Assembly: GCF_000016165.1 (NCBI RefSeq)
Contig: NC_009253.1
Span: forward strand, 2,142,332 to 2,206,331
Source of the DNA: Desulforamulus reducens MI-1
GTDB taxonomy: Bacteria > Bacillota > Desulfotomaculia > Desulfotomaculales > Desulfotomaculaceae
Length of the DNA: 64,000 nt
Direction: 5' to 3'
The translations under genes and the position numbers were made by a program. This document shows positions 41,707 through 48,776 of this stretch, in pieces. Position 1 is the first letter of the stretch, and each line of letters starts with the position of its first letter. The notes beneath the pieces are model-generated. The model made no database searches. It was not told the origin of the DNA and saw only the letters and a list, made by a program, of their open reading frames with translations.

Positions 41707-43155
41707 TCAGCTTAGCACCGCAGGAATACCAATTAAAGGCCAGAAAGTTAAGGAGAGGATGGCTACCATTGCCAGAATCGCTAAACTTGCTGGAATTCCC
41801 GTCACAAAAAACTCTCCTGTGGTAAATTGTTTTGATTCATAGGCGATAGCATTGGGAGCTGCTCCTATTAATAAAAGGAAGGGCATCCCCGACATAGCTA
41901 CCGAGGCATACAATACCACTTCAGGATTTACGCCCAAATATTTAGCAATAACAAGAGCAACTGGTAAACAGATAGAAATGGCCGCTACGTTCATGATAAA
42001 GTTGGTTAGTATCAATACCAAGAATGATATACCTAATAAGAAAACTAACCAGGGCGCATCTTTGATAAAGGAAAGCCAGCTTACCGCCATCCACTCCGCA
42101 GCACCAGTTTGCCATAGAGCAAAACCAATACTCATTGCGCCAGAGAACAGTAATACAATATTCCAGGGAATGGATTTCTCCAGTTCTTTAACAGTGAGTA
42201 TGTTTGTTATGAAGAATACCAGCCCCGCTGCCAACAACGGAATGGAACGATCCATACTTTTTAAGGCAGGAATGTACTGTTTAAAGATAAGGGTACAAAG
42301 AGCAATACCTACTACAGCTAATACAAAGATTTCCTGTTTAGTAATTGGACCTAACTTATCTAATTCTACTTGAGCTCGCTGCCGTAGCCCCTGTACTTTT
42401 AACTTTTCTGGCTTATAGATTGTAATCATTAAAAAGAAAACAAGGAAAACAGTAATCCAGCCAAAGGGTGCTAGGGCAGCAGAAAATTCAAGAAAACCAA
42501 TATCTTGGCCCGTAAATTCTTTGAAAAAACCTACTGCCGCAGGGTTACGGGCACCGCCCATCATGGTACAGATACTACCAGCACCAGCTGAGAAAGCCAT
42601 TCCCATAAACAATGCTTTTCCAAATTTACTTGGTTTAGTAGGATCTCCTCCGTATAGTGCAAGTATTGACATCATAATTGGGAACATGGCACCAGCCACA
42701 GCAGTGTGTGCCATAACGTGTGTTAAAAGTGCCGTAAGTACAAATACTCCCAGTAAAATCTTTCTTGTATCTTCTCCAACTAAAACAAGCATTTTATAAG
42801 CGACTCTTTTGGTGATTCCACATTGGGTAAAAGCAATACCCACAAGTAGGGAGCCTAAAATAAACATTACAGTGGGATCCATAAAATCCCTAAATGCATC
42901 CTTTGCTTCACGGATACCAAAAACTGGCTGTAATACACCAATAGCAATACTTGTTACTCCAATGGGTATTACTTCAAAAACCCAAAAGATACCTGCCAGT
43001 AGGAAAAGTCCAATACCAGCTTTACCAGATTGTGTTAATTCAAAGGATTTCCCCATAGGGTCAATGGCCGGAGCTACCTGGGGCATAAAATAAAATAAAA
43101 GCAATACTGCAAAGCCAAGAAATATAAAAAAGTATCTTTTTGTCTCTTTACTCAT
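41707..43155 (-). CDS. SLC13/DASS-family anion permease, copy 1
   Basis: 482 residues, about eleven to twelve membrane helices. GLFLLAGIFWVFEVIPIGVTS and FRDFMDPTVMFILGSLLVG match divalent anion:Na+ symporters (DASS), and IPWNIVLLFSGAMSIGFALW starts the second half. At the positions where the family usually has Ser-Asn-Thr, this protein has AHT (in VMAHTAVAGAMFPI) and MNV (in NFIMNVAAISICLP). Substrate may be sulfate, a dicarboxylate or bicarbonate. ATG 43155 lies 5-8 bases after GAGAGGTG. Paralog at 45783-47234. Confidence 0.86.
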   Translation of the reverse strand: MSKETKRYFFIFLGFAVLLLFYFMPQVAPAIDPMGKSFELTQSGKAGIGLFLLAGIFWVFEVIPIGVTSIAIGVLQPVFGIREAKDAFRDFMDPTVMFILGSLLVGIAFTQCGITKRVAYKMLVLVGEDTRKILLGVFVLTALLTHVMAHTAVAGAMFPIMMSILALYGGDPTKPSKFGKALFMGMAFSAGAGSICTMMGGARNPAAVGFFKEFTGQDIGFLEFSAALAPFGWITVFLVFFLMITIYKPEKLKVQGLRQRAQVELDKLGPITKQEIFVLAVVGIALCTLIFKQYIPALKSMDRSIPLLAAGLVFFITNILTVKELEKSIPWNIVLLFSGAMSIGFALWQTGAAEWMAVSWLSFIKDAPWLVFLLGISFLVLILTNFIMNVAAISICLPVALVIAKYLGVNPEVVLYASVAMSGMPFLLLIGAAPNAIAYESKQFTTGEFFVTGIPASLAILAMVAILSLTFWPLIGIPAVLS

Positions 43156-43178
43156 CCAAATCACCTCTCGTTTAAATT

Positions 43179-43263
43179 AAGGTGCTTAATAATTTTTAAC
43201 TTTCAGCATTTTGATCATAAACTGGTTACCAAGGTGCTAATTAGTAGTGGTGCTTATGGTGCA
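43179..43263 (-). promoter_or_regulatory. Cluster of AAGGTGCT-type motifs upstream of SLC13 copy 1
   Basis: Plus-strand motifs AAGGTGCT (43179), AAGGTGCT (43231), GTGGTGCT (43247) and ATGGTGCA (43256) crowd the region just upstream of the start at 43155. Related copies lie upstream of the first MpsC gene, the second SLC13 gene and the SulP gene. A shared transcription factor site is possible but unproven. Confidence 0.35.
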
Positions 43264-43320
43264 ACGAATATTTGCTGACGATAGGAAAAAATGTACTTAA
43301 CCCCCTTTCTTAGAAAATAA

Positions 43321-43374
43321 AAACCAACGTTATATTGGATATTTCTATGGAAATAACCAATATAACGTTGGTTT
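43321..43374 (-). terminator. Terminator after MpsC-like copy 1
   Basis: An 18-base perfect stem (43321-43338 with 43357-43374) plus inner TATTTC/GAAATA pairing, followed on the minus strand by TTTTATTTTC. It separates the MpsC-like gene from the SLC13 gene; the second module has a terminator in the same place. Confidence 0.85.
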
Positions 43375-43461
43375 ACTTTATACCTAGCCTTAGAGGCTCT
43401 GTATCACGCCTACCAACATTCCAATTTTCGACTCGCTGTATGCCTTAAAGCAATTAGCCAG

Positions 43462-43827
43462 TCAGTTTTGTTTTAACTTTTTCTCAAAATCTTGATTAAG
43501 AATAAAAACTTCTATTTGTTCTCCTGTCCGAATACTTATATCTCCATGGCTGCTCATCACCCGACAATTAGTAATATCTGTAATAATTTTTTCTATTTTA
43601 TCTAAGTAAGATTCTCTTAGCTCCATTCTCAATTGTTTTACCAGGGCACGTCCCTTCTTACTAGTGCTGACGTGTTTTTCCTCTTTGGTCAATACTCCCT
43701 TTGAGCGAACTACAACCATATCACGACAAATCATCGCCCTTGTTATCTCCGGTCCCCGGCCAACCAACTCCCTTTGAAATTTTATAAAGGCCTCACAGAT
43801 TTGTTTTTCTAATAATTGCAGATTCAT
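43462..43827 (-). CDS. MpsC-like (DUF2294) small protein, copy 1
   Basis: 121 residues, soluble. The ICEAFIKFQRELVGRGPEIT N-terminus and the VLTKEEKHVSTSKKGRALVK core fit PF10057 (DUF2294), the family named for MpsC of the Staphylococcus membrane-potential-generating MpsABC system. The precise job is unknown; here no MpsA or MpsB is nearby, and the gene instead precedes an SLC13 permease. GGGGGAGGG precedes the ATG. Paralog at 47478-47849. Confidence 0.8.
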   Translation of the reverse strand: MNLQLLEKQICEAFIKFQRELVGRGPEITRAMICRDMVVVRSKGVLTKEEKHVSTSKKGRALVKQLRMELRESYLDKIEKIITDITNCRVMSSHGDISIRTGEQIEVFILNQDFEKKLKQN

Positions 43828-44377
43828 GACCCTCCCCCTTTATAAGCAGTTCATAAACTATTTTAAAGGTGCTTAAATAACTGTTTTTTTAATGTAGGCT
43901 TGTTACTTTTGACACAATCCATATCAAATAAATGATACCAATACTTATTTCAAAGACAGTTGAATTAAAGAATTCTTAAAACTACCAAGTTGTTATCAAA
44001 CTTTAAATAACTTCGAATTTATCTTCTTACCACCATATCCTATCATTTTTATAGCTTGGCGCTATCATTGACAAATTATTACGTCTTGTGATGACAACTC
44101 TTTGTGTCTTTAAGTTACAAATTTAAAATAATTCTGTACACCCCTGTTATTTGCTTTGTTCTACCTTTTATTTTTATTTTCTTTTATTTCCTTCTCCTAA
44201 GTAGTATTTTCTTAGATTTAAACTTTTCATCAGAAAAAAACACCGATTCTTTAATCTCATGATAATAATCGGTGGTTAATTATGCTTTGCTTTATTTTTC
44301 ACAATTCCTCGCCATGTGGTTTGTAAACACCCCTAATGGCACCCGAAAGCCTCCTCGAGCCATCAGATTATAAATGA
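43828..44377. other. Intergenic region between the two transport modules (550 bp)
   Basis: AT-rich and without a convincing coding sequence. It contains an AAGGTGCT motif at 43866-43873 upstream of MpsC-like copy 1 and the terminator of NhaD-type copy 2 at 44234-44276. About 100 bases between that terminator and the NhaD stop are unexplained. No clear promoter could be assigned to MpsC-like copy 1. Confidence 0.7.
44234..44276 (-). terminator. Terminator downstream of NhaD-type copy 2
   Basis: CACCGATT (44241-44248) pairs with AATCGGTG (44267-44274), and the minus strand continues with seven T residues. It lies about 100 bases after the stop codon, leaving a longer 3' UTR than usual. Confidence 0.8.
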
Positions 44378-45661
44378 CTATGTCAAATAAAAGAAGTACA
44401 GATATACGGTCGATATAATAATTGATACAAGCATCAGAGGAAAGGCAACTTTCATAAAACCAATGAAGGTCCACTTTAAACCTCGTTTTTCCGCCATTCC
44501 TGCCACTACTACGTTTGCAGATGCACCAATAATAGTACCATTGCCACCTAGACAGGCACCCAGAGATAAAGACCACCAGAGGGGATTAAGGTCGGTGATA
44601 CCACCTAATCTCCCCATATCTTGAATTAACGGAATCATGGTGGCCACAAAGGGAATATTATCCACAAAGGCTGAGGCAATGGCTGAAAGCCATAGGATCA
44701 GCAAACCCGTAGAAAGCATTTCTCCCCCGGTCAGTTTTAAGGCCTCCTTAGCAATCCACTCAATGACCCCTACTTCTTCAAGGGCGCCAACCAAAATGAA
44801 TAGTCCGGCAAAGAAGAAAATTACTGGCCACTCTACGGCTGCCAAGGCATGTTCTGGTTCATCTCCAGTAATCAGCAACAGTAACGCCGCTCCACCCAGA
44901 GCAATTGTTGCCGATTCTAAGTGTACATATTGGTGCAATAAAAACCCGCCTATGGTTAATGCAATCACAAATAATGATTTCTTTAATAAAACAACATCCT
45001 TTATCTCATCCAAGGGATTCAATGCCATAATGTTTTGCTTTAATTCTTCGCGAACTACCAGTTGTTTTTTATAAAGCATCTTTAAAAGAAACACCGTAAC
45101 AGCCATAATAACTATAATTACCGGGGCTAGATTAAATACAAAATCCATAAACCCAAGGCCCGTTGCAGAACCAATCATAATATTTGGTGGGTCACCTATG
45201 AGGGTTGCTGTACCACCTATATTGGATGATAAAACCTCTGAGATTAAAATAGGAGATGGATTTATTTCCAAAGACTTTGCAATGGAAAAGGTCACTGGAA
45301 CAATTAGTAACACAGTTGTTACATTATCCAGTAAAGCTGACAACAATGCAGTAATTAATGACAATGATATGAGTATAGCTAAGGGTTCCCCTTTACTGCT
45401 CTTGGCCGCCTTTACCGCTAGATATTCAAAAACCCCTGAATTTCTAGCAATACCCACGATTATCATCATGCCGACCAAGAGGCCTATGGTATTAAAATCA
45501 ATTGCCTCTATGGCCTTCTCTTGTTGAAGAACCCCCCCAACGATAACAATCATCGCACCCAAAAGTGCTATCACTGCCCTGTGAATCTTTTCGGAAATGA
45601 TAATGGCATAGGTTAGTAAAAATACTGCTGTGGCAAAAATCACCTGGCTGTTTCCTTCCAC
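44378..45661 (-). CDS. ArsB/NhaD-type ion permease, copy 2
   Basis: 427 residues, same length as copy 1 and closely similar along its whole length, including LDNVTTVLLIVPVTFS and GGTATLIGDPPNIMIGSA. About eleven membrane helices. The start is GTG 45661, 8 bases after GAGGGGGA and aligned with the start of copy 1; the longer reading to 45739 crosses the promoter. Substrate unknown (Na+/H+ exchange or anion export are family options). Confidence 0.88.
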   Translation of the reverse strand: MEGNSQVIFATAVFLLTYAIIISEKIHRAVIALLGAMIVIVGGVLQQEKAIEAIDFNTIGLLVGMMIIVGIARNSGVFEYLAVKAAKSSKGEPLAILISLSLITALLSALLDNVTTVLLIVPVTFSIAKSLEINPSPILISEVLSSNIGGTATLIGDPPNIMIGSATGLGFMDFVFNLAPVIIVIMAVTVFLLKMLYKKQLVVREELKQNIMALNPLDEIKDVVLLKKSLFVIALTIGGFLLHQYVHLESATIALGGAALLLLITGDEPEHALAAVEWPVIFFFAGLFILVGALEEVGVIEWIAKEALKLTGGEMLSTGLLILWLSAIASAFVDNIPFVATMIPLIQDMGRLGGITDLNPLWWSLSLGACLGGNGTIIGASANVVVAGMAEKRGLKWTFIGFMKVAFPLMLVSIIISTVYLYFFYLT

Positions 45662-45704
45662 AGTTATCCCCCTCAATTTGATTAATTTAGATGCCATTTT
45701 TATG

Positions 45705-45739
45705 TTGACACACCTGAAATTATACTCCAGGTGTGCCAA
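45705..45739 (-). promoter_or_regulatory. 35-bp dyad covering the -10 box of NhaD-type copy 2
   Basis: Minus strand TTGGCACACCTG and CAGGTGTGTCAA form 12-base arms (one mismatch, G-U in RNA) separated by 11 bases that contain TATAAT. There is no T-run, so it is unlikely to be a plain terminator; a repressor operator is the simplest reading. Confidence 0.5.
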
Positions 45740-45746
45740 CAGTCAA
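45719..45746 (-). promoter_or_regulatory. Candidate sigma-A promoter of NhaD-type copy 2
   Basis: Minus strand TTGACT (45741-45746), 16-base spacer, perfect TATAAT (45719-45724). The dyad at 45705-45739 overlaps its -10 and spacer. Transcription would begin near 45712. Confidence 0.65.
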
Positions 45747-45782
45747 CGAAATCTTCTTGTAGTTTAGGGGTTGCTGCCAACT

Positions 45783-47234
45783 TTAATGTATCAAGGCTGA
45801 CATCCCTATTAACGGCCAGTAGGTAAAGGTCATTAGTACTAATATGCAAAGAAGCATAGCGCTGGCCGGAATTCCTGTCTTGAAGAATTCTCCTGTTGTA
45901 AACTGTTTAGATTCATAGGCCATTGCGTTGGGGGCTGCACCAATCAACAGCAGGAAGGGCATACCAGCCATTGCGGTGGCTCCATAGAGAATAAGTTCAG
46001 GGTTTACACCTAGATATTGAGCAATAACCAAAGCAACCGGTAAGGTGATCGCAATGGCTGCAACGTTCATGATAAAGTTGGTCATAATCATAACTAAGAA
46101 ACAAATGCCCAGTACAAATACTAACCAGTGAGCATCTACCAGCATGGCTAACCATTTAACGGCAATCCACTGGGCGGCGCCAGTCTTCCAGAGGCAGAAG
46201 CCAATACTCATGGCCCCGGAGAAGAGCAATACAATGTTCCAAGGGATCTTCTTTTCTAAATCTTCGACGGTTAAAATATTGGACAAAAAGAACAATAAGC
46301 CAGCCAGTAGCAAAGGAACAGAACGATCCATTGGCTTTAATGCAGGAATAATAGCCTGGAGAACCAACATGGCCAATGCGCAGAATACAACAATCCCTAC
46401 AAAGATTTCTTGCTTGTTGACAGGACCTAATTTTGCATATTCAATCCTTGCTTTTTCCCTAAGTCCCGGAATCTTTGTTTTTTCTGGTTTATAAATAATC
46501 AGTAATAATGCCCATAGCAAAAATACAGTCAGCCAGCCAAAGGGAGCCAGATGTGCAGAAAATTCAAGGAAAGATACCTCTGCTCCAGTAAACTCTGTGT
46601 AAAAACCCACTGCCGCAGGATTGCGGGCCCCGCCAAGTAAGGTACAAATACTTCCTGCACCAGCAGTGTAGGCCATGCCAATGAATAGTGCCTTACCAAA
46701 ATTAGTGGGTTTGCCGTCTGGATTTTCGCCGTATAATGCTAAAATGGTAACCAATATTGGGAACATCGTAGCAGCTACCGCGGTGTGAGCCATAATATGA
46801 GTTAACAAAGCCGTAATGACAAAAACTCCTAGTAGAATTTTTCTTGTATCCTCACCCACAACATCCAGCATTTTATAAGCAAGACGCTTGGTGATACCAG
46901 CCTTAGTAAAGGCTAAGCCAATTAATAATGATCCTAAAATAAACATTACAGTGGGATCCATAAAATCCCTAAAGGCCTCTTTTGCTGGCCGGATAAGAAA
47001 CAAGGCCTGAACAACACCGATGGCAATACTTGTTACACCAATGGGAGTAACCTCAAAGACCCACCAAATACCCGCCAGCAAGAAAAGACCAATGGCAGCT
47101 TTACCTTCCTGGGATAAATCAAAGGCTTTTCCGGAAGGGTCAATGGCTGGACTAAATTGCGGCGCAAAATAAAACCCTAAGAAAAGTGCAACACCTAAAA
47201 GAATAAATGCTATTCGCTTTATGTTTTCGCTCAT
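45783..47234 (-). CDS. SLC13/DASS-family anion permease, copy 2
   Basis: 483 residues. Same architecture as copy 1, with FRDFMDPTVMFILGSLLIG and IPWNIVLLFSGAMSIGFCLW, and the same altered signature positions (MAHTAVAATMFPI and NFIMNVAAIAITLP). The start at ATG 47234 follows AAAGGGGTG; an earlier in-frame start at 47255 is less well supported. Lies between MpsC-like and NhaD-type genes as in the first module. Confidence 0.86.
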   Translation of the reverse strand: MSENIKRIAFILLGVALFLGFYFAPQFSPAIDPSGKAFDLSQEGKAAIGLFLLAGIWWVFEVTPIGVTSIAIGVVQALFLIRPAKEAFRDFMDPTVMFILGSLLIGLAFTKAGITKRLAYKMLDVVGEDTRKILLGVFVITALLTHIMAHTAVAATMFPILVTILALYGENPDGKPTNFGKALFIGMAYTAGAGSICTLLGGARNPAAVGFYTEFTGAEVSFLEFSAHLAPFGWLTVFLLWALLLIIYKPEKTKIPGLREKARIEYAKLGPVNKQEIFVGIVVFCALAMLVLQAIIPALKPMDRSVPLLLAGLLFFLSNILTVEDLEKKIPWNIVLLFSGAMSIGFCLWKTGAAQWIAVKWLAMLVDAHWLVFVLGICFLVMIMTNFIMNVAAIAITLPVALVIAQYLGVNPELILYGATAMAGMPFLLLIGAAPNAMAYESKQFTTGEFFKTGIPASAMLLCILVLMTFTYWPLIGMSALIH

Positions 47235-47352
47235 TACATACACCCCTTTTAACATTTTTCCGTACCAGGTGCTTTTATGAAATAGGTCCTAAACCACCCA
47301 CTTATTAATCGTCGTCTTTTTTTATCATCCCCTTTCACTGAAATAAAAAATA

Positions 47353-47395
47353 AAGACCAGCGTTCAACAAGCAAATAAATTGCCCATTGATACCG
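47353..47395 (-). terminator. Terminator after MpsC-like copy 2
   Basis: Minus strand GACCAGCG and CGCTGGTC arms enclose an imperfect interior and are followed by TTTATTTTTTATT. A second small hairpin, TCACAAAG/CTTTGTGA (47407-47426), lies between it and the stop codon. Same position as the terminator in module 1, but unrelated sequence. The exact outer edges are approximate. Confidence 0.75.
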
Positions 47396-47477
47396 CTGGT
47401 CTGTTATCACAAAGATCACTTTGTGAAATACCCACCAACTACAAGGTCAGCTGACAATTAAACCCTTTAAAAAGAAT

Positions 47478-47849
47478 TTAACCACCAGTTGTTTTTAATT
47501 GTTTTTCCAAATCAATATCTAAAATAAATACCTCAATACATTCACCAGTTCGAATACTGATATCCCCATGACTGCTTTTTACGTTGCATTGGGCGATAAC
47601 TGCAATTATTTTCTCAATCTGTTCCACATAAGTGTCCCTAAGTTCCATCCGCAATTGTTTTACCAAAGCACGGCCTTTGCGACTGCCGCTTACATGCTTC
47701 TCTTCTTTGGTCAGAACTCCGCTGGATCTGATGATAATCATATCCCGGCAAATCATTGCCTTGGTATATTCCGGACCTCGACCAACCAGAGATCTTTGGA
47801 ACTTAATGTATTCATCGCAGATTTTCTTTTCTAACATGGACTGTGACAT
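47478..47849 (-). CDS. MpsC-like (DUF2294) small protein, copy 2
   Basis: 123 residues, clear paralog of copy 1: ICDEYIKFQRSLVGRGPEYT, VLTKEEKHVSGSRKGRALVK, SSHGDISIRTGE. Soluble. Likely the first gene of module 2. An inverted repeat upstream (47869-47896) may be its operator. Function is not known beyond the DUF2294 family name. Confidence 0.8.
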   Translation of the reverse strand: MSQSMLEKKICDEYIKFQRSLVGRGPEYTKAMICRDMIIIRSSGVLTKEEKHVSGSRKGRALVKQLRMELRDTYVEQIEKIIAVIAQCNVKSSHGDISIRTGECIEVFILDIDLEKQLKTTGG

Positions 47850-47868
47850 TTACCAGCCCCCTAACGGA

Positions 47869-47896
47869 ATGACAAACTCGTTAGAATATTTGTCAT
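47869..47896 (-). promoter_or_regulatory. Inverted repeat upstream of MpsC-like copy 2
   Basis: ATGACAAA (47869-47876) and TTTGTCAT (47889-47896) are perfect 8-base arms separated by 12 bases, 20 bases upstream of the start codon. Spacing suits a dimeric regulator or a leader hairpin. No equivalent was found before copy 1. Confidence 0.35.
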
Positions 47897-48061
47897 TTCT
47901 TTCTTAATTTGTGTTTTAAATTTAATAAAAGACAGAATTAATGTACAGGGTGATTTTAAGTTGTTTTTTGTGCTTTTCGTCACTAGTTCTTTATCAATTA
48001 AACCACTGCTTACATTCTCTTTAGATTAAAATTTTTGTCATTACACTTACGGCCTAGGCCA

Positions 48062-48094
48062 ATATAAAAACTCCTGCTTAAAAACAGGAGTTTT
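48062..48094 (-). terminator. Terminator of the Cys-rich 91-residue gene
   Basis: AAAACTCCTG/CAGGAGTTTT perfect 10-base stem with an 8-base loop, continuing in TTTTTATATT on the minus strand, 14 bases after the stop codon. Confidence 0.88.
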
Positions 48095-48107
48095 CATTTC
48101 TCGATTA

Positions 48108-48383
48108 TTATATTGCACTGGTTGCCATTGCTTTATCAAAGAAGAATAACCGCTCTTTTTTTCTATTTACTTCCATTTCACCATCACGGCACCTGAAATG
48201 TTCACAGCGGGTAGGAATAACTGAAATATCCGTTACGATCATATAATCAATTTCCTTAGGAGACTGGCGTTTTACTTCTGCTTCAACCAACTTAATGTTT
48301 TCCTGAATAATGGTACTAAGATTCATTCGTATTTGGCAATTCTCCTTGTGTATACAGACGCCACATTTAGAAGCTCCCACCAT
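48108..48383 (-). CDS. Unknown 91-residue Cys-rich protein
   Basis: Not recognised. The N-terminus carries a CGVCIHKENC cluster (Cys 7, 10, 16) and CEHFRC follows later, so five Cys could bind zinc or an iron-sulfur cluster. The middle is a charged helix (NIKLVEAEVKRQSPKE). ATG 48383 is 7 bases after GGGGGGAAG. The gene is flanked by its own terminator and a leader hairpin, so it is probably monocistronic. It sits next to the second MpsC-like gene. Confidence 0.7.
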   Translation of the reverse strand: MVGASKCGVCIHKENCQIRMNLSTIIQENIKLVEAEVKRQSPKEIDYMIVTDISVIPTRCEHFRCRDGEMEVNRKKERLFFFDKAMATSAI

Positions 48384-48426
48384 AATTCTTCCCCCCTTAC
48401 TCTTTAAGTATGACCATAAAATGAAA

Positions 48427-48473
48427 AGGCCAGCACAATGTACGGATAATATTCCGTCTACATGCGCTGGCCT
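48427..48473 (-). promoter_or_regulatory. Long leader hairpin (attenuator-like) upstream of the Cys-rich gene
   Basis: Minus strand AGGCCAGC pairs with GCTGGCCT, and the interior continues as CATGTAGACGGA against TCCGTACATTG, giving a nearly full 47-base hairpin that ends in TTTTCATTTT. It lies about 40 bases before the start codon of the 91-residue gene. It could be an intrinsic terminator/attenuator or the end of an upstream transcript. Confidence 0.5.
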
Positions 48474-48670
48474 ACCCCATGCCAAGTTACTCTTCGCATT
48501 TTGTCTGCCATCTATTTATCTTAGCAATTTATTAAAACTAAGTGACATAAGCTTTGTCTTAAAATAACGGTTTAGTGAATTTTTGTACAGTCTCATATAG
48601 TAGAACTACTAAAGTTTATCATTACCATAAACCCTTATTCTTTTGATTTCTTTAATTTACTAAAAAAAGA

Positions 48671-48698
48671 AAAAAAGCGATTCATCAATCGCTTTTTT
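48671..48698. terminator. Bidirectional terminator beside the insertion sequence
   Basis: AAAAAAGCGATT and AATCGCTTTTTT are perfect 12-base arms with a 4-base loop, giving T-runs in both directions. No gene ends directly at it; it may be the original terminator of the SulP operon, displaced by the IS. Confidence 0.8.
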
Positions 48699-48776
48699 TG
48701 TCCATCATTGAATAAATAATTTTCACAAAGTTTATCGGTAAGCTTAATGTTTTATTCTTGTATCAATAAACCTAAC

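Noticed and set aside
43247-43263. GG-N10-GC arrangement resembling a sigma-54 promoter on the plus strand
   Set aside because: No plus-strand gene follows, and the bases around the GG and GC do not fit TGGCAC/TTGC well. The repeats are better seen as the AAGGTGCT motif family.
44292-44576. 94-residue minus-strand reading frame overlapping NhaD-type copy 2
   Set aside because: It lies in another frame over the conserved C-terminal coding region of the permease and has no binding site.
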